A DNA stretch of 64,000 nt from Chryseobacterium mucoviscidosis (GTDB taxonomy: Bacteria; Bacteroidota; Bacteroidia; Flavobacteriales; Weeksellaceae): positions 124,001 through 188,000 of the forward strand of contig NZ_MVAG01000057.1 in the NCBI RefSeq assembly GCF_002177115.1, written 5' to 3'. The translations under genes were made by a program, and so were the position numbers. Shown here one piece after another: positions 16,137-24,600 of this stretch (position 1 is the first letter of the stretch; each line of letters opens with the position of its first letter). The notes under the pieces are model-generated. The model did no database searches and was not told where the DNA came from. It saw nothing but the letters and a program-made list of their open reading frames with translations.

Positions 16137-16781
16137 ATGTGGAAAAAAATTAAACAGATTATATTTATTCTTCTTATTCTGAACGTAGTTTTTATTGTGT
16201 GGGGCAGGTTTTTCAATCCTCCCATCACGCTTACCCAGATTGGCGGACTCTTCGAATACGGAAGGTTGCAGAGAGATTATATTTCCTATGATGAAATGGG
16301 AAGTAATGTAAAAAAAGCAGTAATTGCTTCTGAAGATCAGAAATTTTTCGATCATGATGGTTTTGATTATCAGGCGATTGAAAAAGCCATGAAAAACAAC
16401 GAAAAAGGCAAAAGATTAAAAGGAGGAAGCACCATTTCTCAGCAGACTGCAAAAAATATTTTTCTTTGGCAGGGCAGAAGCTGGATCAGAAAAGGACTGG
16501 AAGCGGTGTATACTTTCATCATCGAAAAAGTCTGGAATAAAGACATCATTCTTGAAAGATATCTGAATTCCATTGAAATGGGACAGGGAGTTTTCGGGAT
16601 AGAAGCCGCTTCGGAATACTATTTCGGGAAATCTTCCAAAGATCTCAACACCTCGGAAGCAGCGTGGATTGCAGCCGTTTTACCCAATCCTAAAAAATAC
16701 GATCCTAAAAATCCATCTCCTTATCTCAGAAAGAAGCACAACTGGATTATGAGACAGATGAGGAATGTGCGTTTGAAATAG
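16137..16781 (+). CDS. mtgA: Monofunctional peptidoglycan transglycosylase
   Basis: A 214-residue member of glycosyltransferase family 51. It has one N-terminal membrane helix (residues 5-23) and a periplasmic domain with the catalytic Glu 66 in VIASEDQKFFDHDGFD and the motifs GGSTISQQTAKN, RKGLEAVYTFIIEKVW and ILERYLNSIEMGQGVFG. It polymerises lipid II into glycan strands and lacks the transpeptidase domain of bifunctional PBPs. Length and motif order are normal for MtgA. It stands 42 bases after the binding protein gene and may be cotranscribed with it. Confidence 0.93.
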   Translation: MWKKIKQIIFILLILNVVFIVWGRFFNPPITLTQIGGLFEYGRLQRDYISYDEMGSNVKKAVIASEDQKFFDHDGFDYQAIEKAMKNNEKGKRLKGGSTISQQTAKNIFLWQGRSWIRKGLEAVYTFIIEKVWNKDIILERYLNSIEMGQGVFGIEAASEYYFGKSSKDLNTSEAAWIAAVLPNPKKYDPKNPSPYLRKKHNWIMRQMRNVRLK

Positions 16782-16789
16782 TATCTTTG
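16782..16789 (+). promoter_or_regulatory. -7 box TATCTTTG immediately before the Gcr-like gene
   Basis: An exact TAnnTTTG match only five bases before the ATG at 16795. If used, the transcript would start at or near the start codon and be leaderless. Confidence 0.4.
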
Positions 16790-16794
16790 CACCA

Positions 16795-18825
16795 ATGAAA
16801 CTCTTTAATTCCAGCACAAACTTTGAGTCGGTTCTTAAAAAATATTTTTCTTTTAAGAATGAAACGCTTTCGCTCGATCCGTTTGCCGAAATTTTAGACA
16901 GTGCAAAAAAGTCAGACTTTGCAGAGGTTCTCCGTTTTTTCAGAGAAAATCCTGAAATTCTTGAGAATTTTAAATACTATCTTCGAAATATTTTCAAAGG
17001 AAAAGCGTTCAATTTATCACTTACAGAAGCCAATATTTTATCGGAAAACGCCTTTATTCCGGAGCTTAAAAAAAGAATTCTGAATAAAGTGCTTCCACCG
17101 GTCGTTAACGAAAATACGATCTGGTATATGATTGATAATGTAAGTCTTACTCCCAAAAAAGATTTAAGCTTCTTTCATAATCTTCCCGAAAATGAACTGG
17201 ATGAACTCTTCAGACTTTTAGGAATTTCAGATTTCATCATCAGTCCGGAAGTGAAGAAAGAAATGCTGTTCTCCATGAACATCCTTTCGTGGCGTGTTAC
17301 CGGTTCTGCGATGGAAGTTGAAGTAGTAAGAATGGCTCCTCAGTACAAAAATTTCGATAATCCTTTTCTGGCATTGCAAAATGAGCTGGAAGAACTGGCG
17401 GCAGATTTCGAAAAAGACAATCAGCTTCAGCTCAGTTCCAAAAACAGCCGTTATAAGCAGATTAAAATTTACATCGAGCAATGTCTGGAATTTGTAAATA
17501 TTGCCTTTAAAAACTCCTCAAAATACGGAATTTCGGGGAAAATCAATCAGTCGCTTCTTAAAATCCGCCAACAGGTACAGCGAATTTTTGACATCATTCA
17601 GCTTTTGGTTATTGATGAAGAGAAAGATGTTTTGTTAAATTCCAAACAGTTGGTTTTTAATATTTTAAGCTATAAATCTCACAGAAATAACATTTCTGAA
17701 CTCATCAACGACAGTACAAGGCTGATTTCGCACCTGATCACGAATCACACTGCCGAAACAGGAACCCACTACATCACTTCGAGCCGGAAAGAGTACATGA
17801 CGATGTTCTACAAAGCGAGTGGAGGAGGAATTATCGTAGGTGCTTTGTGTGTACTGAAAATGCTGTACGGATACATTCCCGGAAGCGATTTTTCCCATGC
17901 ATTTTTGTATTCCATGAACTATGCGATGGGATTCGTGATGATCTATCTCATGGGTTTCACCTTAGCAACGAAACAACCGGCAATGACGGCGGCAACGATG
18001 ACGAAAGTTTTGGCAGAAGAAGGAAATATTAAAAGCAGCAGTACAGAATTTGCCCATTTGGTTTCCAAATTATTCAGAAGCCAGTTTATTGCTTTTGTCG
18101 GAAATGTTTTGCTTTCCTTCCCGATTGCTTTGCTGATTATTTACGGACTGGATGTATTTTTCTCGCAAAATTTAGCCATAGAAAGATCAGATAAATTGCT
18201 GAAAGATCTGGATCCTTTTAAATCCAAAGCCATTCTTCACGCCTGTATTGCAGGATTTTATCTTTTTATTTCAGGAATTATTTCAGGGAATATCGGAAAC
18301 AATTCGGTGTTCTATCAGATTCCGGAAAGAATAGCAAAAAGTATTTCCATCAGTCGTTTATTCGGTAAAAATTTTGCCAAAGGACTATCCAAATACTACG
18401 CTAAAAACTGGCCCGGAATTGTATCTAACTTCTGGTTCGGGGTATTTCTTGGGGCAACAGCTCCGGTAGGATTATTCTTAGGACTGGATCTTGATATTCG
18501 CCACATCACTTTTGCCGCAGGAAATTTAGCTTTGGGATTGTACGGGAAAGATTTCACAATCGATTCTTATACCTTCTTCATTTCTCTGGTAACGGTTTTC
18601 CTGATTGGGTTTTTCAACTTTCTTGTAAGTTTCAGCCTGTCTATGTTCTTGGCTTTCAGATCCAGAAAACTGAATTTCGGACAGGTGGGAGAACTTTACA
18701 AAGGAATTTTCAGGTATTTTTTAAAACATCCGCTGAAGTTTTTCTTTCCGATACGATCCGGTCTTGATAAAAAAGCAGACGAACTCATGAGCAATACGAA
18801 ATCTGCCAAACCTGAAGAAGAGTAA
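16795..18825 (+). CDS. Gcr-type 'site-specific recombinase' family membrane protein
   Basis: A 676-residue protein of the family annotated as site-specific recombinase Gcr (SpecificRecomb). The N-terminal half is soluble and helical. The C-terminal half holds about six to seven hydrophobic segments (near 345-395, 430-455, 475-495, 550-580, 600-630), with the conserved stretch YMTMFYKASGGGIIVGALCVLK and GFTLATKQPAMTAATMTKVLAEE. Despite the name, the membrane segments and lack of tyrosine or serine recombinase motifs make a recombinase role doubtful. It follows mtgA by 13 bases. Confidence 0.8.
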   Translation: MKLFNSSTNFESVLKKYFSFKNETLSLDPFAEILDSAKKSDFAEVLRFFRENPEILENFKYYLRNIFKGKAFNLSLTEANILSENAFIPELKKRILNKVLPPVVNENTIWYMIDNVSLTPKKDLSFFHNLPENELDELFRLLGISDFIISPEVKKEMLFSMNILSWRVTGSAMEVEVVRMAPQYKNFDNPFLALQNELEELAADFEKDNQLQLSSKNSRYKQIKIYIEQCLEFVNIAFKNSSKYGISGKINQSLLKIRQQVQRIFDIIQLLVIDEEKDVLLNSKQLVFNILSYKSHRNNISELINDSTRLISHLITNHTAETGTHYITSSRKEYMTMFYKASGGGIIVGALCVLKMLYGYIPGSDFSHAFLYSMNYAMGFVMIYLMGFTLATKQPAMTAATMTKVLAEEGNIKSSSTEFAHLVSKLFRSQFIAFVGNVLLSFPIALLIIYGLDVFFSQNLAIERSDKLLKDLDPFKSKAILHACIAGFYLFISGIISGNIGNNSVFYQIPERIAKSISISRLFGKNFAKGLSKYYAKNWPGIVSNFWFGVFLGATAPVGLFLGLDLDIRHITFAAGNLALGLYGKDFTIDSYTFFISLVTVFLIGFFNFLVSFSLSMFLAFRSRKLNFGQVGELYKGIFRYFLKHPLKFFFPIRSGLDKKADELMSNTKSAKPEEE

Positions 18826-18835
18826 AATCTGATTT

Positions 18836-19129
18836 TTACAATATCTGAAGATCATCAAACTTCTCCACACCGAATTTATCCTGAAATTTTCTCAGGAAAA
18901 AGCTTTTCCGCATCTGAAAATCGTGCTTTAATAAAGGTGAACTGATCTTTATGAAAACACATTTATTTTCAATATTTACGCTTTTAATTTCGTTGAAAAG
19001 ACTTTCATCAAGATAATCCGAAAGAAAATCTTTAATCTCAAAAGCTAAAAGTTTATGTTCAAAACCATGAATTTTGGCAAAAGATTTTACAAGTTCCGAG
19101 GACTGGAATTCACGTTTTTTCTTCTTCAT
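18836..19129 (-). CDS. DUF721 (DciA-like) protein
   Basis: A 97-residue protein with a basic N-terminus (MKKKKREFQSSELVKSFAKI) and a DUF721/DciA-like core: LAFEIKDFLSDYLDESLFNEI, VFIKISSPLLKHDFQMRKSF. DciA proteins help load the replicative helicase in bacteria without DnaC; short Bacteroidota relatives commonly occur next to recF. It overlaps the preceding gene by one base and is the last gene of the four-gene minus-strand operon with recF. The role in replication is inferred from family and context. Confidence 0.8.
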   Translation of the reverse strand: MKKKKREFQSSELVKSFAKIHGFEHKLLAFEIKDFLSDYLDESLFNEIKSVNIENKCVFIKISSPLLKHDFQMRKSFFLRKFQDKFGVEKFDDLQIL

Positions 19130-19785
19130 TATTTACTGATGTATTGTGTTTGCAAACCTTTGCTTTGGAAAAATTTTTCTAATTCAGAATATATAAATTC
19201 ACAGGCTTTTTTCCAGTTGAAAAATTTTGAAGGATAGCTTTCGATATTTCCGCATTCAAAGCAAATTTCAATTATTTCGAATATTCTGTCGTTTTCATCA
19301 TAAAAAACAATTGCATTTCTTGGGAAAAAGCATCCTGACTGAGAAAACATGGTGATAACATGTTTATTACAGGTGTTAAAAATGATATGACTGAGTTTTG
19401 ATATTTCTTCTAAATTCAGAGTTTTAGATTCTTCAATTTCTTTTTCAGATTGATTTTCTATAATCTCTCTGAAATCTATGGACTTGGGAAGATGATAAAA
19501 TTCGTTCAATTGTACAGAATCTTCTTTTGTTTTTGGCGGCGGTGGTGGCGGTATATATCCTGAACTCTTTTTAAAATTTAAGTTATAAGAAACGATTTTG
19601 ATTTTACTTGCTTTATTAAAAGAGTAGTTTTTTATTCTCTGACCGAATGAAACCGGATGGTAATTTTTATTGATTTCGCCTTCTGAAAAAGCAAAAGCAT
19701 CAAGCAGGTCTTTCGGATTTTTCTTCTTTTGACCTGAATGAAAACAAGAACAAAAAGCAAAAAATAAAAACAGTATATTTTTCAT
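19129..19785 (-). CDS. Exported protein of unknown function (218 aa)
   Basis: The hydrophobic N-terminus MKNILFLFFAFCSCFHSGQ is a signal peptide, possibly with a lipobox at Cys 14. A proline run GYIPPPPPPKTKEDS lies near residue 80. The C-terminal half has ITMFSQSGCFFPRNAIVFYDEN and ICFECGNIESYPSKFFNW, a Cys-containing segment resembling small Flavobacteriia proteins that I cannot name. It is located between recF and the DUF721 gene with almost no spacing, so it is expressed with them, though an exported product does not fit DNA metabolism. Confidence 0.7.
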   Translation of the reverse strand: MKNILFLFFAFCSCFHSGQKKKNPKDLLDAFAFSEGEINKNYHPVSFGQRIKNYSFNKASKIKIVSYNLNFKKSSGYIPPPPPPKTKEDSVQLNEFYHLPKSIDFREIIENQSEKEIEESKTLNLEEISKLSHIIFNTCNKHVITMFSQSGCFFPRNAIVFYDENDRIFEIIEICFECGNIESYPSKFFNWKKACEFIYSELEKFFQSKGLQTQYISK

Positions 19786-19788
19786 GGC

Positions 19789-20868
19789 TCAAATCTCAAA
19801 AATGATACTTTCCTCATTAATCTTTTTTACTACATTTTCCGTGCGTTCCCGATGCGTATCGGTAATAAAAATCTGTCCGAAATTTTCCTGATTCACCAGT
19901 TCTATCAATTGAGAAACACGGCTGTCGTCCAGTTTATCAAAAATATCATCCAGCAAGAGAATTGGCGTTTTTTTTGTTAACTCTTTTATAAGGCTCATTT
20001 GCGCCAGTTTCAAAGAAATTAAAAAGGATTTCTGCTGTCCCTGAGAACCGATTTTCTTAATTAAGACAGCATCCATTTCAAAAAGCAGATCATCTTTATG
20101 AATTCCTTTTGAAGTATAAGTCAGCATTCTGTCTCTTTCAAGACTTTCTTTCAGCAGATTTTCAAAGGAATTTTCAAGCAAATGAGACTCATATAGTACA
20201 GAAACCGCTTCTTTTCCTCCGGAAATAATCCTGTAGAAATTCTGAACGATCGGATTTAATTTTTCAACGAATGTTTTTCTTTTAGTAAAGATTTTTGTTC
20301 CGAATTTAATGATCGGATCATCATAGATTTCCAGTGAATCTTTATCCCAGACTCTGTTTTTGGCAAAATATTTCAGCAAAGCATTTCTCTGCTGAATGGT
20401 TTTCTGGTACTGAATTAAATCAAAAAGATACTCAGAATCCGTTTGTGAGATCATCGAATCCAGAAATTTTCTTCTGCTTTCTCCCGAATCTGAAATTAAA
20501 TTTGAATCATACGGCGAAATCATCACACTGGGTAAATAGCCGATGTGATCCGCCATTCTGTCGTAGCTCTTATCGTTTTTCTTAATGACTTTTTTTGCTT
20601 CTTTAGGCTGAAGTACTTTGATGTTATCCTCACTGTCATCATTCTGAATTTCAGCATCTATCGTGAAGAAATTTTCGTCATTTTTAATGTTGTTGAGATC
20701 TGTATTTCCCAAAAAACTTTTGCCTACGGAAAGATAATGAAGCGCATCCAGAATATTGGTTTTTCCCACGCCGTTATTCCCTACAAAACAGTTGATTTGC
20801 GGCGAAAATTCGAATTTTTTCTCGGTGTGGTTCTTAAAATTGTACAGGGAAAGCTTCTTGATAATCAT
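19789..20868 (-). CDS. recF: DNA replication and repair protein RecF
   Basis: A 359-residue SMC-like ATPase. Walker A is GNNGVGKT (30-37), preceded by the RecF start MIIKKLSLYNFKNH. The signature region is KSFLISLKLAQMSL and Walker B is ILLLDDIFDKLDDSR (about 304-318), followed by FITDTHRER. RecF binds gapped DNA with RecR and RecO and helps load RecA. The length is normal. It starts three bases after the UbiA-like gene. Confidence 0.95.
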   Translation of the reverse strand: MIIKKLSLYNFKNHTEKKFEFSPQINCFVGNNGVGKTNILDALHYLSVGKSFLGNTDLNNIKNDENFFTIDAEIQNDDSEDNIKVLQPKEAKKVIKKNDKSYDRMADHIGYLPSVMISPYDSNLISDSGESRRKFLDSMISQTDSEYLFDLIQYQKTIQQRNALLKYFAKNRVWDKDSLEIYDDPIIKFGTKIFTKRKTFVEKLNPIVQNFYRIISGGKEAVSVLYESHLLENSFENLLKESLERDRMLTYTSKGIHKDDLLFEMDAVLIKKIGSQGQQKSFLISLKLAQMSLIKELTKKTPILLLDDIFDKLDDSRVSQLIELVNQENFGQIFITDTHRERTENVVKKINEESIIFEI

Positions 20869-20871
20869 TCG

Positions 20872-21627
20872 TCAAAAATACTTCATTATTCCTAAAAATA
20901 AAAAAGGAAGTGCCGAACAAGTTTCTACACCAAAAGAAAAGTACAGATCAACTCTTTCATTTTCAGAGAAATAGATGAAAATATAGGTGATGATGCTTGA
21001 AAGAAAAAAAGCAAGAGTATAATTGAAATCAAGATAAAAGACAGACAGAATATTGCTGATAAAAATAAGCAGATAAGCCAGATATTTTGTGTTCTGAATG
21101 CCGATCATCTTGGGAAACGTTTTCACGGTATCAAAATTCATATCCCGAATGTCGAAAGGTAAAACCAAAGCCGTAATGAAGAAAAAGCTGATCAGGAAGA
21201 TCGGGATGCTGAATTCCGGCAACGTAAGCCAGCAATTCATCAGTCCCCAAACCAATCCTACATAAAATACCTTCAGCAGAGGAATCTTCCGGATATAAAC
21301 ATCAAGAAAAAAGCTGTTGTACAGTAAACCTAAAACAACGATGACAAACCATTTCATCAACCGTATTTCGTTGTGGTTATGAATAATTAAAAAAGCACAG
21401 ATAATTCCTGCAACAGCATTCAGAACCAGAATTTTAAAAAAATGCTTTGTTTTCTGGTATTTGGTGTACAGATAACCGCTGAAATACGTTATAAAAAGGA
21501 GGGAAACCGTCGGATATCGGAACGTGTTTTGCTCCAACATGAAAAATACTGCAAAAAGAGTTCCCGTTAAGGATACGTAAAACTGACTGTCTATAACGGA
21601 TTTTTTCAGTACTTTTAAGAAATTCAT
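20872..21627 (-). CDS. UbiA-like prenyltransferase family membrane protein
   Basis: A 251-residue protein with eight to nine membrane helices. The segment LPFDIRDMNFDTVKTFPKMIGIQ (around 160-180) matches the second aspartate-rich motif of UbiA prenyltransferases, and RKIPLLKVFYVGLVWGLMN the region before it. The first aspartate-rich motif (NDxxD type) is not evident, so enzymatic activity is uncertain. It heads the recF operon. A TATTTTTG box on the minus strand ends only four bases before its ATG, and the gap to the divergent giant gene is 18 bases. Confidence 0.65.
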   Translation of the reverse strand: MNFLKVLKKSVIDSQFYVSLTGTLFAVFFMLEQNTFRYPTVSLLFITYFSGYLYTKYQKTKHFFKILVLNAVAGIICAFLIIHNHNEIRLMKWFVIVVLGLLYNSFFLDVYIRKIPLLKVFYVGLVWGLMNCWLTLPEFSIPIFLISFFFITALVLPFDIRDMNFDTVKTFPKMIGIQNTKYLAYLLIFISNILSVFYLDFNYTLAFFLSSIITYIFIYFSENERVDLYFSFGVETCSALPFLFLGIMKYF

Positions 21628-21631
21628 TTAT

Positions 21632-21639
21632 CAAAAATA
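21632..21639 (-). promoter_or_regulatory. -7 box TATTTTTG for the UbiA/recF operon
   Basis: An exact match on the minus strand inside an 18-base divergent gap. The predicted start site would coincide with the ATG at 21627, and the -33 element would lie within the first codons of the opposite gene. Confidence 0.45.
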
Positions 21640-21645
21640 ACATAT

Positions 21646-24600
21646 ATGAAAAGATTTTCCAAGATTTTTATGCTTTTGCTTCTCCTGCTGAATTTTTCGG
21701 GGATTTCCGCCCAGAAATATTATGAAGAGCAATGGAAAAAAATATCAGCAAATTCCCAGAAAGGAGCGTATAAATCTAATCTTCCCATCATTTCAGAAAT
21801 ACAGAAACAGGCGATGAAAGATAACAATACTTTACAGCTTATCCAGTCTTTAAAGGCAGAATTCAGTATCGTAAACCAAACACAGGACGATGAAAAGAAC
21901 GATTCCGTAAGCAGGCTTTTCAAAAAACTGAGTGAGGTAGAAAAACGACTGAAAGACGATGACAGGATATTATTTGAAGTTCTGCTGAATGGTTTTTTCC
22001 TCGATTATTACAACCAACATTCCTGGGAGATCGAACAGCGTACCAATATCAATTCTCTGGATCTCTCGCAGATCGAGACATGGAGCAAGCTTGATTTTAA
22101 AAATTATCTGAATAAAAAATATCAGGAACTTGATCTGCAAAAAGATAAAATGAGAAAAATTTCACTGATCAAATATGAGAAAGCTTTTTCATTCAACGAT
22201 TATATTTCCTATTTCCCGACTTTATGGGATTGGTATTCGACCAAAAAGATCAAATTTCTTTCTGATAATGGTCTCTTTACCAAAAATGAACTTACTGAAA
22301 ATCAGATAAAGATTAATGCGATCTATGATGATCTGATAGCGCAGAATTCGGGCAATTCCAAATTGTATTTCATACATAAAAAATTGCAGGGCAACTGTGA
22401 TCGGACGCTGTGTAAAGATCGTCTGACTCAGCTTCAAAACCTTTTGAAAACCGAAACGGAAGGCGATTATAAAGTTCTGATCATGGAAGATATCATAGAG
22501 CAGTTACTTTCCCAAAAAAAGGAAAAAGAAGCCCTTGCAATTGCGGATCAGGCAAAAAAGCAGTATCCCAAATCTCCTTTTATTGATAATATTAAAAATA
22601 AAGAAAATCAGATCTTAAATCCGTTTCTGAATATTAAATATGAGCAGCAGACCCAAAGCAATAAGCCGATTCATTTTGTGGCAGAATATAAAAATGTTTC
22701 CGCTTTTTCTATTACGATTTACGAAGTAAAAGAGGATCTCACTACTTTTTTGCAGTACGCCAAAAACTCGTATTCTACTAAATTTAATAAGATTAAAAAA
22801 AATCTGGTTAGGAAAGAAACTTATAAACTGGATGACCCGAAAGATTTTAAAAACCATAAAACGTCCTTAGAAATACAATCTCTTCCGCCGGGAATTTATC
22901 TTGCCGAATACAACGTTGCCGGAATCAGCGACAATGAAGCCGAAGCGGAAAAAGACTTTTATTTTCTGGTTTCGGATAACAGAATTATTTATCAGTCAAA
23001 AACAGGCAGAGATCAGTTGTCCAATCAATTAAAATTAGTGAACAGTGAAAACGGACAACCCGTAATTAACGAAAATCTCACGTTTTATGAATTTGTTTCC
23101 AATAATAATTTAACCAAAATAAGCGGTAAAACAGATAATAACGGTATTTTCAAATTTCCTGCAACAAAAAACAATGATTATTATAGAACATTCCTAATCC
23201 GACAGCCAAAAACCAATGATGTGCAGATCATGGAAGTCTATGGAGAAAGGGGTTACAATAGTGATCTGAACATAGAAACAAAACAAAGCAAGGTACAGAT
23301 TTTCACAGACCGGGCAATTTACAGACCGGGACAGACTGTTTATTTTAAAGTCATTAATACACAGCGTGATAAAGATATAGAATCTGTAGTTGCCGGATTA
23401 AAACAGAAAATTACATTAACCGACACTAACGGACAGGAAGTTTCTTCGCAGACATTTACCACCAATGAATTCGGTTCTTATCACGGAAGTTTTGTGCTTC
23501 CGAAAGGGAAACTGAACGGAACTTTTTATCTGAGAACAGATGGAAATGACGGGTATAAAAATTTCAGAGTGGAGGAATATAAAAGACCGAAATTTGAAGT
23601 GACTTTTGATCCTGTAAAAGATGAGTACAAATACGGACAAACCATAGAGCTGAAAGGGAAAGCCATGATGTTTTCCGGAGTCGCTTTAAGCAATACAACC
23701 GTTAATTATGAAATTAAAAAACGAAATATCCGCTGGAGATATTTTTCGTGGTATCCGCAAAATGATGATGATCATGAAAACTCAGTTTTGGGTGAAGCAA
23801 AAACCAATGAAAAAGGAGAATTTATCATTAAAATTGATCCTAAAAAAGACGAAAATGTAGAAGGAATTCAGATTGATAATTATGAAATCAATGCATCCGT
23901 TACAGATATCAACGGCGAGACACAGACTGCAGATACCCAGTTGAAAGTGGCTTCCGTTTCTCATTATATTCAGGCTGAAGAAATAAAGAATGTTTTTTCT
24001 GATGAAAATGTAAAACTGAATGTTGAAACAAAAAATTATAACGAACAGCTTCTTAAAAAATCGTATCAGGTAAAATTATCAAAACTGGTGTCTCCGGACA
24101 GAATTTTCAGACAGAATTTCAAATCGGAAGTTCAGGATTTACCAAAATTCTCAAAAGAAGAATTCATCAGCAGATTTCCGCATGATTTTTATGATAAAAA
24201 TGATGAACCTACAAACTGGAAATCAACCGTAATTCTTGAGAAAATACAACAGCCAGCAACTAACAACCAACAACCAACAACCAATCTGGACTTAGGAAAA
24301 CTGGAAGCCGGAGATTATCAGTTGGAACTGTATAATATTGAAGGAAAAGACACGATAAAAACGCTGCAGAATTTCAGTGTTTGGGATAAAAAATTGCTTA
24401 AACCCGATCAAAAAACTTTCCTGACGGTTGTGCAGTCCAAAAAAGAACTGAAAAGAGGGGAAAAAGTTTTATTTACAGTTTATTCTTCGGTTCCGAACGC
24501 TCTTCTGAATATTTTTGTACAAAATGGTTCCCGAAAAACGGTTTCTGAGGTTCTGCCTTTCAAAAACGGAATGCTGGAATATACAGCAGCTATTCCAGAA

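Noticed and set aside
16795..18825. Evidence for a mobile element from the name site-specific recombinase
   Set aside because: The family is a multi-span membrane protein without recombinase catalytic motifs, and no inverted or direct repeats flank the gene.
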